Shown here piece after piece: positions 7,369 to 17,200 of a stretch of DNA of 63,525 bases. The position numbers and the translations under genes were made by a program. Location of the stretch: contig NZ_LWHQ01000011.1 in assembly GCF_001653715.1 (NCBI RefSeq), positions 1-63,525 on the forward strand, given 5' to 3'. Numbering within the stretch: position 1 is the stretch's first letter; every line of letters begins with the position of its first letter. Source of the DNA: Methylobacterium platani. GTDB lineage: Bacteria > Pseudomonadota > Alphaproteobacteria > Rhizobiales > Beijerinckiaceae. The notes below the pieces were generated by a model. The model was given only the letters and a program-made list of their open reading frames with translations, was not told where the DNA came from and searched no databases.

Positions 7369-10300
7369 TTGCTCTCCTGAACGCTGATGTATACGCCGCC
7401 GATATTGACGTTGTTATCGTCAACTACCTGATAGGTGTGAGACCCGACGCCAGGATAATCTAGGATTGGGTATGTGGTGGGGCCGAGACGTAGATATGAT
7501 CTGTTTACGTTCGGGCTTGGATCGAAGTCCATCATGAAATCCGCGGGAATTGCCCCGATCAGGTTGCCGTCACGATAGATCCGAATTGCCCCTGTGCTGG
7601 TTCCGATTTGGGAGAAACGTGAGCTGAGATCGCCAATACGGCTGGCTAGTACCGCCACGGCTCGCGCCGTGCGAACGTTGATGGTCACGCTCGTCTGCTG
7701 GCCGTTCGATTGCGCCGACACGAGGCCCGAGATCGCGCCGTCCTTCACGTTGATGTTGTCGACGGTCAGGTTGCCGATCTGGGCCGAGGTCGTAATCAGC
7801 GACGTCGTCGAGAGCATCCGCGACGTGATCAAGCCGTCCACGAACAGGTCGGCCGAGACCAGCAACTTGAACGTGGCGCTGCCATCCAGGCTCTTGGCGC
7901 CGGTGAGCACGAACCCGCCGGCCTGCCCGTCCACGTAGCCCGTGACACCGTACTGGACCCGCACGCCGTCGTAGGACGCGGCCAGCGTCGTGATCTGCGC
8001 GGTGTGCCCGTCCTGGGTGGTGCTCAGCGACGTGATTGACTTCGCCTGAGACGAGACCCGCCCGTCGATGTTCTGGACCTGCGTCGTAAGCGACTGCGCA
8101 GCTTCGGCTTGTCCGGCCACCCTCTGGTCGACGCCGGCCAGATAGCTGTTCAGGTACGTGATCGAGCTCGCGTTGGCGGTCGTCCGGCCGTCGAGGTCAT
8201 CGACGCGCCCGGATAGCTGCTGGGTCGCCGTCGCCTGCCCGGCGATCTGCCCGCCCTGCGTCGTGACGGTCGCCTCGAGCGCGGTGGCGCGGTTCGCGAC
8301 GCTGGTGACGCCGGCCTCGGTGGCGGTCGTCCGGGCGCCCAGATCGTCGATCGCGCGAGCCTGCCCGCCGATCTGCCCGCCCTGCGTCGAGACCTCGGCC
8401 GCCAGCGCGTCGGTCCGGCGCGCCTCGCTCTCGATGCGGCCCTCGGCGGCGGAGGTCCGCGTGGTGAGCTGCGACACCGCGTCGGCCGTGCCGGCGATCT
8501 GGCCGCCCTGGGCCGAGACGGTCGAGGACAGCGCGTCGAGGCGCGAGGCCTCGCTGTCGATCCGCCCCTCCGTGGTGCTGGTACGCACCGTCAGCGCCGA
8601 CAGGGCGGTGGACGTGCCGCTGATCTGCCGGCCCTGGTCGGCGACGGTCGCCTCAAGCGCGGTGGTGCGGGCCGCCTCAGACGTCACCCGGCCGTCGGTG
8701 CTCTCCGCCAGCGTGCGGACGCTGTCGATCGCCGTGGCGTTGGCCGAGATCTGGCCGCCCTGCGTCGTCACCGTGGAGCGCAACGCCGTCAGGCTCTCGG
8801 AGAGCGACGAGATGTTGCCCTCGGTGAGCGTGACCCGGGTGGTGAGCGACTGCACCGCGGTCGCTTGGCCGGACAGCGCGAGGTCGTTGGCGTCGATCCG
8901 GGATGAGAGCTGCGTGATCGACTGCGACTGCGCGGTGATCGTCCCCTCGGCATTCGTGACCCGGGTCGACAGACCCTGGATCGCCGTCGCGTTGCCGACT
9001 ATGCCGCCCTCGGCGACGTCGAGGCGCACCGCGAGGGTGGTGGTGATCGACGCCAGCACCTCGTCACCGGAGACCCGCAGGCGCGTCTCGCGCTCGATCG
9101 CCGCGAAAGACCTGCCGTCGGCGATCTTGAGCAACTGGCTCTGCTCGTAGCTGCGCGTGGTCTCCGTCGCGGCCTCGGCCGCGAGGCGGTCCACCGCCGC
9201 CGCCAGCTGCCGGATAGAACCGAGGAACGTGTCGTCGCCGGTGGTGAGGGCGAGCCGCGTAGCCTCGCGGGCGCTGTCGATCAGGCCCCGCGCCTCGGCC
9301 AACTTGTCGACGGTCAGCTGCTGCCCGAGCGCCAGCGTGCCGCGGCCCAGATCGTAGATCGCGCCGAGTTCCTTCTGAAGCTGCGCCGACAGCTTGCCGA
9401 TGTTGATGCTGAGATCGTCGAACAGGTCTCCGTTGATCAGCAGGGGCGGAGCGATCACCGGGGTGATCGTCCAGCCGCCCGGCTGCAGGCCCGGCGTCAC
9501 GCCGCGCACCCGGAAGAGCATGTCGTCGGAGGCGCCGACGATGACCTCGATCGTGGTCCGGTCAGTCGCCGGGCCGGCCGCCCAGGTCACCCCGCCATCG
9601 TAGCTGAGGGCCCACTCGTAGGTCGCCGCGTTCCGCGCTGGCAGCCAGCCGGCGGAGAGGACCAGTGTCGCCTGCCGCTGGCTGATGCTGGCGGTGAGCC
9701 CCAGGATGACCGGCAGGGCGCTCGAGAACAGGTCCGGGACCTGGGGGAGCGGCGTGACGCCTGTCTCGGTGGTGTCGTAGACCTCCGGGGCGTCGAGGGT
9801 GCCCTTGAGGTGGATGTGTTCGCCGTCCTCGTCCGGGTCACCCTCGGTGATCAGGACCGGGTAGGCGCGGGGCTGGCCCGGGGAGAATGCCGCCCAGGGC
9901 GCCTCCTCGCTATCGTCGCGCGCCACCGCGTCGGCGAGGGAGACCTGGAAGCCGTACTGCCCAGCGGCCGCGGAGGCGGCGTTCGACGCATCGCCGGCGT
10001 TCACGACCAGGTCGGCGTCGCTCGCCCCGCGCGTTACTCTGACCGGGCCGAAAGGCCGGCCGTCGCGCTGGCGGATCTCGAGCCAGTGCGAGGCAGCCTC
10101 GGTCCAGATCGGCGGCGGGTCGAGGCGGAGGTTCGCCCCCCCATTCGCGCTGCCCACGATCTCGTGGCTTGAGCCCCAGGTCTCGGGCTCCGAGGTGGAG
10201 ATCCGGACGAGGTCACCCCGCTTGAGGAGGCGTCCCTCCATCCGGGCCGTCCACGACACCGTCGTCCTGCGGTACTGGCTCTCGGCCGCCATGTAGCGCA

Positions 10301-12215
10301 CCGCGCCGGTGGCCTGGACGCGCTGAACGAAGCCCTGCAGCTGCACCCGGGCCGGGTTGGTGAGCACCACGCCGTCGGGCGCGGACGACACCTCGGCGAC
10401 GCGCCAGGACGTCTCGTCGAGGTACTCGCCGATGATCCCGTCCGCCCAGGCCTGATCGGCCAGCGCATAGTCGATCTCGAGTGAGCCGGCGACGATGTCG
10501 TTGTCGGTGAAGAGCATGCGCGCGAGGCCGCGCGGCTCTTCCCGGGTCAGGGTCAGCTTGTCGCCGATCGGCGCCGGGAAGGCGCGTCCCGCCTTGAGAA
10601 CGGTCTCGAGCACCTCGTCGAGGGTCTGCACCTCGGTGAAGCGGAAATCGAAGGTGTGACCCAGCTGCGCCCAGAGGCGGTCGTAGGCCAGGAACGCCGC
10701 GAAATCGACGTTCGCGAGGTCGAGGCCGGCGCTATAGTCCGAGTTGCGCCACCAATCGAGGGCCGCCCAGGCGATCGACCGGGTGGGCTTGACGACCCAC
10801 TGCCCATCCTCCCAGACCGGCAGCTTGCGCGTACCGGTGACCCGCAGCTGGCCGCCCGACACGCCGCTGTTCTGTTTGTTGCCCACGCCCTTGACCGCGA
10901 TCGTGTAGACGCGCGGGAAGCTCTGCGGCCCATTGATCTTGGCCCTGAGAGCCGTCCACGTCACCGCGTCGGTGCCCCCCAGTTTCGCGTTCTGCGTCTC
11001 GGCAATCGGCGGGTTCTGACGGCGGGCCCGAACCTCGTAGCGCCCCCCGGGGACCGGGATCCGCTCGGTGACCCGGATCTGGCTCTGCTTGTTCTGGCTG
11101 TAGATGTTGCGGAAGACCTGCACCCAGGCGCCCGTCGCCGCGCCGGCGGCGTTGACGGTCCGCGCCTGCACCTCAATGTCCGTCGGGACCGGCAGCTGGC
11201 GGTCCTTGTAGGTGACGTAAGCGCCCCCACCCCAGATGAAATCGACCATCAGCTCGGTGGCGACGGTCCCCGCGGCGTTGACGATGACCCCCGGGGTGTA
11301 CTCGGTGGTCAGCTCGGCACCCTGCAGCTCGTCCGCGGTCTGCACGTTGACCGGGTAGAGGGTGACTTGCTCGCCCGGGGGGACGAACTGGATCTCGATG
11401 CCCGGGTACGACGGGTTGTAGCCCTCGGCCTTGGTCCAGATCGGCGTGTCGCCCAGCTCGACCTGCTCGACGTCCATGTCCCCGCAGGTGCAGGCATAGA
11501 GGCCGTAATCGACCATCTGATCGCCGGCATACTCGCTGTAGACCGGCGCGGCGAAGTCGGGGGCGAAGCGGACCCGGCCGTTGAGCACGGGGATCGGCTG
11601 CATCGGCCGGGCGGCGTTGCCCTGCAGGCCGAACGAGTAGAGCGCATCCGTGCTACCGGTCTTGCCGCCCGCCTTGGGCTGCAGGAAGTGCGAGAGCAGG
11701 AGCGAGCCTGCGCCGACAACGAGCGCGCCGACCAGCGACGAGGTGATGGCGAACGCCGCCGTACCGGCGGTGAGGCCGACCGCGCCGGCGACGAACCCGC
11801 CCACCGGGCCGGCCACCGCCGTGAGCGCGATCATGGCGACGATCGCCAGGATGCTCTTGCCGGTGGTGCTGCCGCTCGAGCCGCCACCCATGGGCCGGCT
11901 GATGAACTCGACGTTGTCGTTCAGCCCGATGTGGCGGGCCGCCCACTCGGCTCGGCCGTAATACTCGCCGTTGATCCGGCAGACCGTCGGCAGGTCGAGA
12001 CGCCACGCTACGCGCGCGAGGTAGGCCTCGACCGTCTCTCCCATGACGGCGCTCGCCTCCGCCATCGGCAGGATCGTGGCGCCCTCGTCGTCCTCCGCCG
12101 TTGCGTCGACCAGCTGCAGGACGCGCGTCACCCTGATGGCGCACGGCGGCCGGCCGGCGCCCAGGCGCGCGTCATCCTCCGCGGCGGCGCGGCGAGCGAG
12201 GTTGTCGGTGAGCAT
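7365..12215 (-). CDS. Tail tip/host-specificity protein (lambda gpJ-like)
   Basis: A 1616-residue central tail-tip protein. Residues about 115-180 hold a Gly/Ala-rich hydrophobic region (SSGSTTGKSILAIVAMIALTAVAGPVGG within about 110-160), normal in TipJ-type proteins. Residues 200-900 contain the tip attachment and fibronectin-like domains (for example ATLVLSAGWLPARNAATYEWALSYDGG-type strands). Residues about 1020-1420 are a long coiled stalk built from degenerate units of about 35 residues with the recurring core QGGQI(A/G)G. The end is a beta-rich head. It forms the distal hub and touches the host receptor. It follows the NlpC/P60 gene as in lambda (K then I/J). Confidence 0.88.
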   Translation of the reverse strand: MLTDNLARRAAAEDDARLGAGRPPCAIRVTRVLQLVDATAEDDEGATILPMAEASAVMGETVEAYLARVAWRLDLPTVCRINGEYYGRAEWAARHIGLNDNVEFISRPMGGGSSGSTTGKSILAIVAMIALTAVAGPVGGFVAGAVGLTAGTAAFAITSSLVGALVVGAGSLLLSHFLQPKAGGKTGSTDALYSFGLQGNAARPMQPIPVLNGRVRFAPDFAAPVYSEYAGDQMVDYGLYACTCGDMDVEQVELGDTPIWTKAEGYNPSYPGIEIQFVPPGEQVTLYPVNVQTADELQGAELTTEYTPGVIVNAAGTVATELMVDFIWGGGAYVTYKDRQLPVPTDIEVQARTVNAAGAATGAWVQVFRNIYSQNKQSQIRVTERIPVPGGRYEVRARRQNPPIAETQNAKLGGTDAVTWTALRAKINGPQSFPRVYTIAVKGVGNKQNSGVSGGQLRVTGTRKLPVWEDGQWVVKPTRSIAWAALDWWRNSDYSAGLDLANVDFAAFLAYDRLWAQLGHTFDFRFTEVQTLDEVLETVLKAGRAFPAPIGDKLTLTREEPRGLARMLFTDNDIVAGSLEIDYALADQAWADGIIGEYLDETSWRVAEVSSAPDGVVLTNPARVQLQGFVQRVQATGAVRYMAAESQYRRTTVSWTARMEGRLLKRGDLVRISTSEPETWGSSHEIVGSANGGANLRLDPPPIWTEAASHWLEIRQRDGRPFGPVRVTRGASDADLVVNAGDASNAASAAAGQYGFQVSLADAVARDDSEEAPWAAFSPGQPRAYPVLITEGDPDEDGEHIHLKGTLDAPEVYDTTETGVTPLPQVPDLFSSALPVILGLTASISQRQATLVLSAGWLPARNAATYEWALSYDGGVTWAAGPATDRTTIEVIVGASDDMLFRVRGVTPGLQPGGWTITPVIAPPLLINGDLFDDLSINIGKLSAQLQKELGAIYDLGRGTLALGQQLTVDKLAEARGLIDSAREATRLALTTGDDTFLGSIRQLAAAVDRLAAEAATETTRSYEQSQLLKIADGRSFAAIERETRLRVSGDEVLASITTTLAVRLDVAEGGIVGNATAIQGLSTRVTNAEGTITAQSQSITQLSSRIDANDLALSGQATAVQSLTTRVTLTEGNISSLSESLTALRSTVTTQGGQISANATAIDSVRTLAESTDGRVTSEAARTTALEATVADQGRQISGTSTALSALTVRTSTTEGRIDSEASRLDALSSTVSAQGGQIAGTADAVSQLTTRTSAAEGRIESEARRTDALAAEVSTQGGQIGGQARAIDDLGARTTATEAGVTSVANRATALEATVTTQGGQIAGQATATQQLSGRVDDLDGRTTANASSITYLNSYLAGVDQRVAGQAEAAQSLTTQVQNIDGRVSSQAKSITSLSTTQDGHTAQITTLAASYDGVRVQYGVTGYVDGQAGGFVLTGAKSLDGSATFKLLVSADLFVDGLITSRMLSTTSLITTSAQIGNLTVDNINVKDGAISGLVSAQSNGQQTSVTINVRTARAVAVLASRIGDLSSRFSQIGTSTGAIRIYRDGNLIGAIPADFMMDFDPSPNVNRSYLRLGPTTYPILDYPGVGSHTYQVVDDNNVNIGGVYISVQESK

Positions 12216-12220
12216 GGTGA

Positions 12221-12640
12221 TCAGGCCCGGCGGAACAGACGTGTGTAGGTGAAGCCGATGGAGCGGAGCCCCGGCAGGTCATCGGCGACGACGCCGCGAC
12301 CCTGGTCGACGTGGATCACCACGCCGGCGGTCGTCGGGACCACGAAGGTCCCGAGGTGGAAGTCTCGTCGGAGCACGTTGCCCATCAGGACGATGTCGCC
12401 GTCCCGGACCTCGTGATCCGGGATCTCGCACCAGTTGCCCCGCTCAGGATGCGCCAGCATGGCCTCGGCCTGCGCGCGGGTCGTGGCAGCAACGGACGTC
12501 AGGTCCGGCATCCCGTACCCGTAGAGCTCGCGCTGCAGGTGCTGGGTGAGGTGGTAGCAGTCCCAGGCGTCGGGCCCGGCTGCGCCGAGCCGGTAGGGCT
12601 GGCCGATCAGCTCGTTCAGGAGGTCGAGGCGGCTGGTCAT
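12221..12640 (-). CDS. NlpC/P60-type tail assembly protein
   Basis: A 139-residue cysteine hydrolase-like protein. The motif AWDCYHL gives the nucleophile Cys28, and HLGTFV and VIHVDQG supply the later conserved His-containing strand. In lambda the equivalent domain (gpK) is at the tail tip and may cleave peptidoglycan during DNA entry. It is directly followed by the tip protein gene, the standard order in siphovirus tail modules. Confidence 0.82.
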   Translation of the reverse strand: MTSRLDLLNELIGQPYRLGAAGPDAWDCYHLTQHLQRELYGYGMPDLTSVAATTRAQAEAMLAHPERGNWCEIPDHEVRDGDIVLMGNVLRRDFHLGTFVVPTTAGVVIHVDQGRGVVADDLPGLRSIGFTYTRLFRRA

Positions 12641-12687
12641 GTGGGATCAGGCGGGGATGGTGACGGGGCCGGCGTGGGTGTGAGACA

Positions 12688-12834
12688 TCAGCGGCGGGCC
12701 TGAACACAGACGGTCGACATGCCGCTGCGCACCAGCGCCTCACCTTCGCGGCAGACGGGCGCGGTCAGGACGCCGAGCGCCATGAATGCGAGCAGGGCCC
12801 AGAGGATCAGGGCGCCGATGGCGTTTTCGGACAT
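12688..12834 (-). CDS. Small membrane protein within tail module
   Basis: A 48-residue protein with one hydrophobic helix (IGALILWALLAFMALGVLTAP). It is coupled to the gene before it through TGATG. Two Cys residues lie in the C-terminal half. Its stop overlaps an ATG that opens a 13-codon frame (12688 down to 12647); this is too short to call. Function unknown. Confidence 0.5.
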   Translation of the reverse strand: MSENAIGALILWALLAFMALGVLTAPVCREGEALVRSGMSTVCVQARR

Positions 12835-13307
12835 CACGCCACCGTCGCGATAAGGCTCACCTCGCCCCCGGTGTCGCATTCGAGGGTGTAGGCGTGCTCG
12901 CCTTGACCCGGTGCGTCGAAGAAGGCGGTCGAGGTCGGGCGGCCGACGTAGTCCCCCGGGTAGGCCAGCGACCAGTTTCCGGGCAGCGTGAAGATGGGGA
13001 GGCCGTTCCGCCGCACACGAAGCGCGCCCCGCCCGATCGGCGCGGCCTCGATGGCGAGCGTCACGCGATCATCTGCACCGACCCGGACACGCATCGGGGG
13101 CGTCACCACCGGTCCATCGCTGCGGGTCGCGTGCGCCCGGTAGGATCCGACCCCGCTCACCAAGCCGACGGTGTGGTGCACGATCTGGCCGTGCGGCGTG
13201 ACGACATTCTCGCGCATGGGGATGCCCGGGGAGGGCTTGATCGCGGCCACGGCGGGAGCGGCCACCGGGGCGAGCCCCAGCAGCTTCAGGATGGAACGGC
13301 GGTTCAT
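12834..13307 (-). CDS. Protein with Tat-like signal sequence in tail module
   Basis: A 157-residue protein beginning MNRRSILKLLGLAPVAAPAVAA. Twin Arg, a hydrophobic core and an AxA-like site give a typical export signal. The mature part is beta-rich. An exported protein inside a tail operon is unusual and suggests a cell-surface role during lysogeny or infection, such as receptor masking. This is inference; no family recognised. Confidence 0.6.
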   Translation of the reverse strand: MNRRSILKLLGLAPVAAPAVAAIKPSPGIPMRENVVTPHGQIVHHTVGLVSGVGSYRAHATRSDGPVVTPPMRVRVGADDRVTLAIEAAPIGRGALRVRRNGLPIFTLPGNWSLAYPGDYVGRPTSTAFFDAPGQGEHAYTLECDTGGEVSLIATVA

Positions 13308-13316
13308 GGGGCCTCC

Positions 13317-13859
13317 TCAGGCGCCGCTTGCTGCCAGCAGGGCGGGGAACCGCACCTGGTCGTAGATCTCCCGCATGACGCGGAGCTTGGTCGGGTCGGC
13401 GATCACCAGCGCGCCCTCGAGGCGCGAGCTCTTCCGCTTCACATTCCGGAGCTGCAGGCGGAACGGGCCGAAGCCGACCGTGTCGGGATCCGAGAGCAGG
13501 TAGCCTCGGAAGATGACGATGACCGGCTCGTTGAGCTTCGTCGCCGCCTCGAGGTACCGCGCGACCTCCCGGTTCACGTTGTCGAGCCACACCGGCGCCT
13601 CGATGCCCAGCTTGTCGATGCGCGGATAGTCGATGCCGAAGGGGATCGCCTTGAACAGCACCTGCTCGTTGGGGTTGAGCGGTGCCGCGCCATCGAGCCG
13701 GAACGTCATGTCCTCGGTGTTGCGCACCGTCCGGATCGGCGATGGCGAGCCGTCTTCGACGAAGACGCTGTGCAGGAACTCGAGGGTCGGAAGCATCCGC
13801 TCCTTGGTGTCGATCGTGGCCGCGGCCTCCTCCCAGGCGCGCGTTGCGGCAATCGGCAT
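13317..13859 (-). CDS. DUF1833-like minor tail protein
   Basis: A 180-residue protein resembling the phage DUF1833 family (EFLHSVFVEDGS...IRTVRNTEDM; LEGALVIADPTKLR...VRFPALLAASG), seen in tail modules of alphaproteobacterial phages after the tape measure. It takes the position of lambda tip proteins M/L. I chose ATG 13859, which overlaps the stop of the upstream gene. Most likely a tail-tip collar component. Confidence 0.7.
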   Translation of the reverse strand: MPIAATRAWEEAAATIDTKERMLPTLEFLHSVFVEDGSPSPIRTVRNTEDMTFRLDGAAPLNPNEQVLFKAIPFGIDYPRIDKLGIEAPVWLDNVNREVARYLEAATKLNEPVIVIFRGYLLSDPDTVGFGPFRLQLRNVKRKSSRLEGALVIADPTKLRVMREIYDQVRFPALLAASGA

Positions 13860-14239
13860 CAGAGGTTCCTGACGTCGAGATTGCAGGTCACGAGGGTGCG
13901 GTCGAAGCCGGCGGATTTCTCCGCCACCGCGTCCGACCCGCCAACGATGCTCACCGTCCGGGTCTGATAGGCGCGGGCCGACTGGATCCAGACCATCATC
14001 GTGAACTCGCCGGTGCCATCGCCCAACGTGTCCCGCAGGAAGGCGCGCCAGACCGCCAGCTGAGCGTCCGTCCACTCCCAGCCGTAGGACAGCCGCGAGA
14101 TGCGGAGCGTGAACTGCGGGCGCATCCGGATCTTGCCGGACTGGGCCTGCGACGCGACCGGCGCCGGGCCGGAGTTGGTCACGCCGTAGGCCTGCGCGCT
14201 GACGGCATAAGGGAGGCCTGCCGGCCAGGAGGCGGGCAT
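13859..14239 (-). CDS. Minor tail protein (lambda gpM-like position)
   Basis: A 126-residue beta-rich protein (LPYAVSAQAYGVTNSG; ISRLSYGWEWTDAQLAVWRAFLRDTLGDG). It lies between the tape measure and the DUF1833-like gene and touches both. This pattern is common for the first distal-tail protein downstream of the tape measure in such phages. Assigned by position and composition. Confidence 0.65.
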   Translation of the reverse strand: MPASWPAGLPYAVSAQAYGVTNSGPAPVASQAQSGKIRMRPQFTLRISRLSYGWEWTDAQLAVWRAFLRDTLGDGTGEFTMMVWIQSARAYQTRTVSIVGGSDAVAEKSAGFDRTLVTCNLDVRNL

Positions 14240-17200
14240 CAGCCGGTCGCCCTCATGCCGTACCGCTTGCGCATCACGGTATCCAGGCGCCCATCAGCCA
14301 CCATGCCCCCCACCATCTTCTCGAGCTGGATGTCCACCCGCGGCCCCTTCGGGGTCTGGGTCACGGTCGCGCTGGCGCTGTGATCGGCCGGGACGTTGCT
14401 CACATTCACCGCGACCGCCACCGGGCCGCCGCCCTGGTTCTGGTTCGCCGCCGGCGGCTGCCGGCTGTAGCCATCGCCCACCGGGCCGCCGACGGCATAC
14501 CCGCGCATGCCAAGGCGCATCGCCTCCACCGCCGCCACGCCGCCGGCGCGCGCCACGTCGCGCTGGCTCCACACCACCTCGCCGCGGTGGACCACGCCAG
14601 CCGGCTGGTGGACCCCGCCGGCGCCGGTGTAGCCGCCGGTCGCGAACTTCGGCATCCACGAGGAGGCGCCGACGTCGACCCCGCCGCCGCCCGCGCCGGA
14701 GAACCAGCTCGACGGGTTGAAGAGGCTGAAACCGCCTCCGCCGCCCGCCTTTCCGATCCCGTCGAAGAGGCCCGAGAACAGCTTGTCGGTGGTCGAGGAC
14801 AGCAGCTTGTCGAGGACACGCATCAGGCTGTTTTTCAGGGCGTCGAGGGCGTTGGTGCCGCGCATGATGTCCGAGACCCAACCGCCGAAGGCGTCCTTGC
14901 CGATGTCCTTGGTCTGGGACAGGGTCTGGTTCAGCCGCAGGGCGCTCGCCTCCGCGCTGTCCATCCCTAGCCCGGTGCCGCGCAGCCGGGATGCGACCGC
15001 CGCCTCGTCGGTGCTCCGGCCGATCTGGCTGCGCTCGAACAGCAGGTCCCGCATCAGCGCGCTGTTCTGCACCGCCGCGGCCTGCTTGGCGTAGGCGTCC
15101 GCCACCTCGAGGATGGCGGCCCGCTCGTTGCGCGCGGTGTCGGTGAGATTGTCCGCCTTGGCGCCGAGCAGCTCCTGCGCGGTCGAGAACTGGCGGCCGA
15201 CCTCGGTGCCGCGGCTGATCGCGTCGTTGAGGAGCTCCTGCACCTTGGCCCGGCGGCTCTCCGCCTCGGTCGTCTGCTCGGTCAGCGTGACCTGCGAGCG
15301 CAGGATGCCGGCCTCGCGCTCCGTGCTGCGCACGCCCGCCTGGTTCTTGTTGATCGTGCGGTCGGCCCAGTTGATCACATCCCCGGCGCTCTTCCCCGGG
15401 ATGATCGTCGGGTTGGCCTTGGCAGCCTGCTGCCCGAGGAGCGAGGTGGCGTCGGTGCCTGGGTCGGCCCGCAGGAGTTTGATCGCCCCCTGGGCGCCGG
15501 CGAACCACGCGAGGTACTGGTTCCGGTTCGAGGTATCGAGGCCGGCCTTCTCGAGGGCGCGCTGGTTCTCCTCGGCGTAGACCTTGATCAGCGCGATGCT
15601 GTCGTCGCGGTTGGTGCGTCGAGCGGCGATCTCAGGATCCGACATGCCCGAGGCCCGCTCGGGGAACGTCTTCTTGAAGAGGCGATCCCAGGTCTCGGTG
15701 ATAAACTGCCCGAGGCCGGTGGCCGAGGAGCGGCTGTTGCGTGCCGATGCGTCGCCGCGGCTCTCCACGTTGATCATCGCGGAGACGAAGTCGCCCGACA
15801 CGGCGGTCCGCTTGGCCGCCTCCTCGGCGGTCTTCCGGATCGTGGAGATCTCGGTCTGGGCGACCGTGATGTAGGCGTCCCGCTCTGCGATGACCCGGAG
15901 CCGGGCCTCGCGCTCGGCCTGCAGCGAGGAGAGATCGCGAGCGTCGAGGTTCGGCGCGCTCGCCTTGTCCATGTACTGCCGGTTGACCTCGTCCCTGCTC
16001 GTGAGGGCGTCCCAGCCCTTGGCGCGCAGATCCGCGTCGAGCTTCTGCTGCCGCTCCGCGATGGCCTTGTCGACGCTGTTCAGCCCGACGTTGGCGTTGG
16101 CGTTCTGAGCCCCGCGCACCGCATCGCCCGCGGCGACCGAGCCGAACCGCTCCATATCCTCGCGCATGGAGCGCGTGACGTTCTGCAGGCGCTCGAACTG
16201 AGCCTGGATCATCGCCAGCTGCGCGCCGTCCAGGCCGAAGCGGATCGGGTCCGAGATGGCGCGCCGGAGCTTGTCGGCCGCGTTGGTGGTGTCCTGCAGC
16301 TCCTTCTGCGCCGGGTCGAGGCTCCGGGCGAGGTCCATCACGTCGCGGTTCCGGCCGGCCGCCGCGACGCTCTCACCCTGCTGCCGGCGGCGGGCCTGCT
16401 CGGAACGGAGCGCCCCCAGCTGCTGCTGCACCTCCGCCGTCTCGGCGTTGTTCCGATAGTCGAACAGACCGCCCAGGCCGCCGCGCATCCGGTCGAGCTG
16501 GGCGAGCCGCGCCTCGAGGGTGGAGATCTGGTTCTCGATCGTGCCGCCGGTGATGGCCTTGTCGATGCTCTCGCCGACCTTGTCCCAGATGCCGGAGATT
16601 TTGTTGCCGACCGTCTCCATGATGCGGCCCCACCCCGTCATCAGGTCGGAGGAGCGCGTCACGTTCTGGCTGAGCGCCTCGAAAAGCGCGCGCTGCGCCC
16701 CGAGCCGGTCGCCCTGGGCCTGCAGGTTGCGGATGCTCTGCACCGTGCGGTCGTTGAGCCCGCCGAGCCGCTCGTTGAGGAGGTCGGCCCCCTTGGTCGG
16801 ATCCGCGAACGCGCCACCGAGCTCCTTGGCGGCGTCGGCCAGCTCCTGGCCCGTCGACAGGGCATAATCCTTGGTCTTGCTGATCAGCTCACCGTACATC
16901 GTCGAGCCGATCTGCCCGGTCGCCGCGAAGGCGGCCGCCATGCTGCGCGCCTCGCGCGTCGACACGCCTCCCGCCTCCGCCGAGGCCGCGGCGATCGCGT
17001 TGATCTGGTCGACGGTGGTGCCAGACCCGCGCCCCACCCCGGTGAGCGCGTCGCGGACCTCCTTCTGGGTGTTCGCGTAGGAGCGCCACGCGACCGCGCC
17101 GGCGATGGCCACCGCCGCCACGGCACTGAAGGCGCCACCCAGGAGCCCGAGCCCTCGAACAGCGCCGAGCGCCATCTCGCCGATGCCCACCAGGGCGCCC

